Below are positions 60,042 to 64,000 of a stretch of 64,000 nt of DNA, piece after piece. The position numbers were made by a program, and so were the translations under genes. Below the pieces are notes generated by a model. That model saw nothing but the letters and a program-made list of their open reading frames with translations. It ran no database searches and was not told the DNA's origin. The DNA is from Bacillus amyloliquefaciens DSM 7 = ATCC 23350. GTDB taxonomy: Bacteria; Bacillota; Bacilli; Bacillales; Bacillaceae. The first letter of the stretch is position 1, and every line of letters starts with the position of its first letter. Location: contig NC_014551.1 of the NCBI RefSeq assembly GCF_000196735.1, positions 2,661,001 through 2,725,000 on the forward strand, in the 5' to 3' direction.

Positions 60042-61454
60042 ATGATTTCACGAGAGGCAAAGGAACAGTTCATTCTGGCGGTCGGAGAGGAGAATTATGA
60101 TGATTCGGCGGCGGGGCGTCTTGTGTATTCGTACGATGCGGCCCCTCAGCTGCAGGCCATGCCGGATGCGGTAATAGCCCCCCGCTGCGCGGATGACGTA
60201 TCACGTATACTAACGATTTGCAGCAGGTATGACATTCCGATCGTGCCGAGGGGTTCAGGCACAAACTTATGCGGCGGCACATGTCCGTCTGAAGGCGGTC
60301 TTGTTCTTTTATTCAAACATATGAACCGCATTCTCGAAATTGATGAAGAAAATTTGACGGCAACCGTACAGCCTGGTGTGATTACGCAAGATATGATCCA
60401 TGCGGTGGAACGAAAAGGTTTATTTTATCCGCCTGATCCGAGCAGCATGAAAATATCGACCATCGGCGGGAATATTAATGAAAATTCCGGCGGGCTGCGC
60501 GGACTGAAGTACGGCGTCACCCGGGATTATGTGCTCGGCCTTGAAGCGGTCCTGGCATCAGGCGATATCATCCGCACAGGCGGAAAGCTGACAAAGGATG
60601 TTGCAGGTTATGATCTGACAAGGCTTTTTGTCGGATCTGAGGGAACGCTCGGCATTGTGACCGAAGCGACTTTAAAGCTTGTTCCGAAGCCGGAAACGAA
60701 AAAAACGCTGCTCGCACTCTATGAACATATTGAAGCGGCTGCGGAATCTGTTTCTGCCATTATTGCTGAAAAAATCATTCCAGCGACACTCGAATTTCTG
60801 GATCAGCCGACACTGCAGGTCATTGAAGATTACGTCAAGATCGGGCTTCCGACCGACGCAAAAGCCGTCCTGCTGATCGAACAGGACGGTGACAGCGATA
60901 CGGTCAGACGCGATATGGAAAAAATCGAAGCCATCTGTAAAAACGGAGCCGCCGCATCGGTCCAAACGGCTGAAACCGAGGAGGAGGCATTCGCCCTTAC
61001 AGAGGCCAGAAGATCCGCATTATCAGCTCTTGCCAGACTGAAACCGACAACAATTCTGGAAGATGCGACCGTGCCCAGGTCACAAATTGCCAGCATGGTC
61101 AGAGCCATTAACGAGATTGCAGAAACATACGGCTTGTCCATCTGTACTTTCGGCCATGCAGGCGACGGCAACCTTCATCCGACGTGCACCACCGATATCA
61201 GAAATAAAGAGGAAATGGAACGTGTCGAAAAAGCCTTTGCCGCCATTTTTGAGAAAGCGATTGAGCTGGGCGGAACGATAACGGGTGAACACGGGGTCGG
61301 CATCGTGAAAGCGCCGTATTTAGAAATGAAGCTGAAAACAGAAGGCATCACCGCAATGAAAGCCATCAAACAAGCGCTCGATCCCCAAAACCTGCTGAAT
61401 CCGGGCAAAATATTCGCCAATTCATCAAGGAAACGCGTGGTGGTGATGAAATGA
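60042..61454 (+). CDS. glcD: Glycolate oxidase, FAD subunit
   Basis: The 470-aa FAD-linked oxidase of the GlcD/D-lactate dehydrogenase family oxidises glycolate to glyoxylate. The FAD-binding segment IVPRGSGTNLCGGTCPSEGG is near residues 67-86, GGNINENSGGLRGLKYGVTRDYV near 143-165 is read in two halves around the linker, and GHAGDGNLHPT near 371 holds catalytic histidines. GGGAGG precedes the ATG. The stop overlaps glcF by 4 bp. Confidence 0.95.
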   Translation: MISREAKEQFILAVGEENYDDSAAGRLVYSYDAAPQLQAMPDAVIAPRCADDVSRILTICSRYDIPIVPRGSGTNLCGGTCPSEGGLVLLFKHMNRILEIDEENLTATVQPGVITQDMIHAVERKGLFYPPDPSSMKISTIGGNINENSGGLRGLKYGVTRDYVLGLEAVLASGDIIRTGGKLTKDVAGYDLTRLFVGSEGTLGIVTEATLKLVPKPETKKTLLALYEHIEAAAESVSAIIAEKIIPATLEFLDQPTLQVIEDYVKIGLPTDAKAVLLIEQDGDSDTVRRDMEKIEAICKNGAAASVQTAETEEEAFALTEARRSALSALARLKPTTILEDATVPRSQIASMVRAINEIAETYGLSICTFGHAGDGNLHPTCTTDIRNKEEMERVEKAFAAIFEKAIELGGTITGEHGVGIVKAPYLEMKLKTEGITAMKAIKQALDPQNLLNPGKIFANSSRKRVVVMK

Positions 61455-62779
61455 CAACAGCTAAAGAACAGAAGCAAATTCAAAAAGAATTCAAAAGCCG
61501 GATGGATGAAGGTGAATTGCTGAACTGTATGCGCTGCGGCTTCTGTCTTCCTTCCTGTCCGACCTATATAGAATCGGGATTTCAAGAATCCCATTCGCCG
61601 CGCGGCCGGATCGCCCTGATGAAAGCCGTCACAGACGGACTGATCGAGCCGGATGAAGATGTCGAGCGCTCACTTTCGCTGTGTCTCGGATGCCGGGCAT
61701 GCGAACCCGTTTGTCCCGCAGGGGTTAATTACGGACAGCTGCTTGAAGAAGCAAGGGATATCATTCATCAAAATAAAAAACATAAGCCGGGCGTACGCCT
61801 TTTGCGGAAAGCCGCCTTTACCGGGCTTTTCCCTCATCAAAACCGCATGCAGACAGCGGCAAACCTTCTCGGGATATATCAAAGGTCGGGATTGCAGGCC
61901 GCCGTCAGAAAAACCGGTATGCTGTGCGTTTTGCCTGAGCATCTGCGCACAATGGAACAAGTGCTTCCGCCCGTCCCGAAACGGAAAGACATGAAGGAAC
62001 GGCCGCGTTTTCTTCCTGCCGAGGGCTCCGTTAAAAAACGGGCCGCTTTTTTCTCGGGCTGCTTAATGGATACGATGTTTTTAGCGACAAATCATGCGAC
62101 AACTGCGCTGTTACAGGCGGCCGGATGTGAAATCGCGGTTCCGGAGGGTCAGGCGTGCTGCGGCGCGCTTCACGGGCACAGCGGAGAAAAAGAGACGGGA
62201 AAAGAACTCGCCAAGCGGAATATCGCGGCCTTTGAGGCGCTTGACGCTGATTATATCATTACAAACGCCGGCGGATGCGGCGCCTTTCTTCAGGAATATC
62301 CGCATTTACTAAAAGATGAACCTGAATGGGCGGAGCGCGCAAAACAATTCGTCCGGAAGCTCAAAGATTTTTCATCCGTACTGGTTGAACTGAAGTTCCA
62401 TCAAAGGGACCTACGGGCGCGGTCCCCTCATATCGTCACATATCAGGACTCCTGCCATCTCCGCAATGTGATGCATACGTCAGAAGAGCCGCGCACGCTT
62501 TTGAAAAGCATTAAAGGGGCTGAGTTCAGAGAAATGGAAAAGGCCGACAGCTGCTGCGGGTCGGCGGGAATTTATAATATAACAGAATCAGAAATGTCTA
62601 TGAAAATATTAGACAGCAAGATGAAAGCTGCCGGAAAAACGGAAGCGGCCGTCATCGTGACAGCCAACCCCGGATGCCTTCTGCAAATGCAGCTCGGCAT
62701 CTTGCGTGAAGGCATAACAGACCGTGTCCGCGCGGTACATTTGGCGGATTACCTTCTGGAAGCGGCGGATTTGTCCTAA
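61451..62779 (+). CDS. glcF: Glycolate oxidase, iron-sulfur subunit
   Basis: The 442-aa electron-transfer subunit has two [4Fe-4S] ferredoxin motifs (CMRCGFCLPSCP near 26-37, CLGCRACEPVCP near 78-89) and two CCG domains (GQACCGALHGHSG near 233, DSCCGSAGIYNI near 363). It pairs with GlcD; B. subtilis has no GlcE-like third subunit in this operon, and none is seen here. Confidence 0.95.
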   Translation: MTTAKEQKQIQKEFKSRMDEGELLNCMRCGFCLPSCPTYIESGFQESHSPRGRIALMKAVTDGLIEPDEDVERSLSLCLGCRACEPVCPAGVNYGQLLEEARDIIHQNKKHKPGVRLLRKAAFTGLFPHQNRMQTAANLLGIYQRSGLQAAVRKTGMLCVLPEHLRTMEQVLPPVPKRKDMKERPRFLPAEGSVKKRAAFFSGCLMDTMFLATNHATTALLQAAGCEIAVPEGQACCGALHGHSGEKETGKELAKRNIAAFEALDADYIITNAGGCGAFLQEYPHLLKDEPEWAERAKQFVRKLKDFSSVLVELKFHQRDLRARSPHIVTYQDSCHLRNVMHTSEEPRTLLKSIKGAEFREMEKADSCCGSAGIYNITESEMSMKILDSKMKAAGKTEAAVIVTANPGCLLQMQLGILREGITDRVRAVHLADYLLEAADLS

Positions 62780-62781
62780 AC

Positions 62782-62817
62782 CGAAAGCAGAGAGACCGAT
62801 CGGCTCTCTGCTTTTAT
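62782..62817. terminator. Bidirectional terminator between glcF and cstA
   Basis: AAAGCAGAGAG/CTCTCTGCTTTT with a 9-nt loop. Confidence 0.88.
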
Positions 62818-62847
62818 GATGCTGCAATGTTCTGATCGGCGGCGGAT

Positions 62848-64000
62848 TTATCCGGGTATTGAAGCCTCCAGTCTGGCACTCGGATCACGCCATACGTTTG
62901 CCCATTTCTTCACAGCCGCAATGATAATCACAAGTCCGAGAATGAGCATGATAATGGATAAAACACCATTCAGCACATTGTATCCTGCCGCTTCGGGGTT
63001 CAAATACACATACCTCACCATCCAATACCCCGCATAGTTGACGGTGACGTACAAATAAGCGAGGGGAATCAGGCATGTCAGCATATAGCGCCGCTTATCG
63101 GCTATTTTCAATACGACGGTCGCACCGATGATTAATCCGACAGAAGCCATAAGCTGATTGGACACGCCGAACAGCGCCCAAATGGAGCTGATGTCGCCGG
63201 AATACAGAAGATAGCCCCACAGCAGGCAGGCGAGCGCGCTTGAGAAAATCGAGCCCGGCAGCCAATCTGTTTTTTTCAGCGGCTTATATACCTCTCCGAA
63301 AAACTCCTGAATCAAATAGCGGGCGACACGGGTTCCCGCATCAATCGCCGTTAAAATAAACACCGCTTCAAACATAATGACAAATTGAAAGAAATATGAA
63401 GCCAAATGACTAAAAAAAGGAATTTCCGTAAAAATATAAGTCATTCCGACGGCAAGTGTAACAGCGCCTCCCGTCCTTCCTTCCAGACTGAGCCCGATTC
63501 CTTTGCTCAATTCAGGCAGGTGGATGACATTCATCCCGAGCGTGCGGAATATTTCAGGCGTGCTGTTAATGGCAAAATAGTCGGCAGGCTCGAGAGCGGC
63601 AGCAGCAATAAGCGCCATGATTCCGACGAGACATTCAACAAGCATCGCTCCGAAAGCAACAGGCTTTATATCACTCCATTTATCAAGCATTTTCGGGGTT
63701 GTGCCGGAACCGACAAATGCATGAAAGCCTGAAATGGCGCCGCAGGCAATCGTTATTGAAATAAACGGCCAGACAGGACCCGCGATCACCGGTCCGCCGC
63801 CGTGAATAAACTCTGTCACTGCCGGGAATTGAACGGCTGGATTTACGAAAAAGACACCTGCGATTAATGCGGCAAAAACCCCGATTTTCATAAAACTGCT
63901 TAAATAGTCACGCGGGGCAAGCAAAAGCCAAACCGGAAGCGCCGCGGCGAAAAATGCATAGACGGGAAGCGCCACCGCGAGTGTTTTCGCATCCAATGTC
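62848..64000 (-). CDS. cstA: CstA pyruvate/peptide transporter, C-terminal part (continues off the window)
   Basis: About 384 codons of a polytopic membrane protein with some ten hydrophobic segments; the reading frame is open to the window edge, so the N-terminus is outside. CstA/BtsT motifs include AISGFHAFVGSGTTPKML near residue 95 of the visible part and SSIWALFGVSNQLMA near 275. CstA proteins take up pyruvate or are induced by carbon starvation. The TTG at 63996 is not a credible start because the segment before it is missing. Convergent with glcF. Confidence 0.93.
   Translation of the reverse strand, partial: TLDAKTLAVALPVYAFFAAALPVWLLLAPRDYLSSFMKIGVFAALIAGVFFVNPAVQFPAVTEFIHGGGPVIAGPVWPFISITIACGAISGFHAFVGSGTTPKMLDKWSDIKPVAFGAMLVECLVGIMALIAAAALEPADYFAINSTPEIFRTLGMNVIHLPELSKGIGLSLEGRTGGAVTLAVGMTYIFTEIPFFSHLASYFFQFVIMFEAVFILTAIDAGTRVARYLIQEFFGEVYKPLKKTDWLPGSIFSSALACLLWGYLLYSGDISSIWALFGVSNQLMASVGLIIGATVVLKIADKRRYMLTCLIPLAYLYVTVNYAGYWMVRYVYLNPEAAGYNVLNGVLSIIMLILGLVIIIAAVKKWANVWRDPSARLEASIPG

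Overview
The window is a stretch of Bacillus chromosome, of the B. subtilis group, and probably of the B. amyloliquefaciens/velezensis clade. Gene order from spoVID to cstA follows the B. subtilis hemAXCDBL - lon - clpX - tig - leu/ilv - rph - gerM - racE - gerE - sdh - lysC - uvrC - trxA - fad/etf - mutSB - pheST - glcDF segment almost gene for gene. Many predicted protein lengths equal those I recall for B. subtilis. The clade is an inference from protein divergence; no 16S gene is present to test it.

Layout. 1-6700: start of the sporulation gene spoVID, then the haem/tetrapyrrole operon hemAXCDBL, read leftward from a promoter region carrying two PerR-type boxes. 6760-16230: protein quality control (ysxC GTPase, LonA, forespore LonB behind a sigma-F promoter, ClpX, trigger factor) plus the TPR protein YsoA. 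16300-24960: the branched-chain amino acid operon ilvBHC-leuABCD behind a leucine T-box, a sigma-A promoter and a CcpA cre site. 25100-26350: the least conserved part, with the coat gene ysnD, an unrecognised 61-codon gene, and two nearly identical tRNA-Arg(UCU) units each with its own promoter and terminator. 26380-31800: ysnB, rdgB, rph, gerM, racE, ysmB, gerE and ysmA. 31850-35010: succinate dehydrogenase sdhCAB. 35310-39640: yslB, lysC under a lysine riboswitch, uvrC and trxA. 39780-46530: an arabinofuranosidase with paired AraR-type operators, then the fatty-acid beta-oxidation operon lcfA-fadR-fadB-etfB-etfA. 46540-53850: a hypothetical gene, the polX-mutSB-yshE operon ending in a 27-codon membrane peptide, yshB, zapA and rnhC. 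53890-58460: pheST behind a phenylalanine T-box, and ysgA. 58580-64000: spore protein sspI, a CdaR-type regulator with glycolate oxidase genes glcD-glcF, and most of cstA.

Most of this is well-known housekeeping and sporulation biology, and I found no phage, insertion sequence, CRISPR array, secondary-metabolite cluster or defence system. The material most worth a second look is small: the 27-aa peptide at the end of the polX operon, the 61-aa gene and a possible small RNA next to the tRNA-Arg pair, the 225-aa gene wedged between lcfA and yshE, and several regulatory arrangements (a FadR box in front of fadR itself, paired AraR boxes, a hairpin over the spoVID ribosome-binding region).
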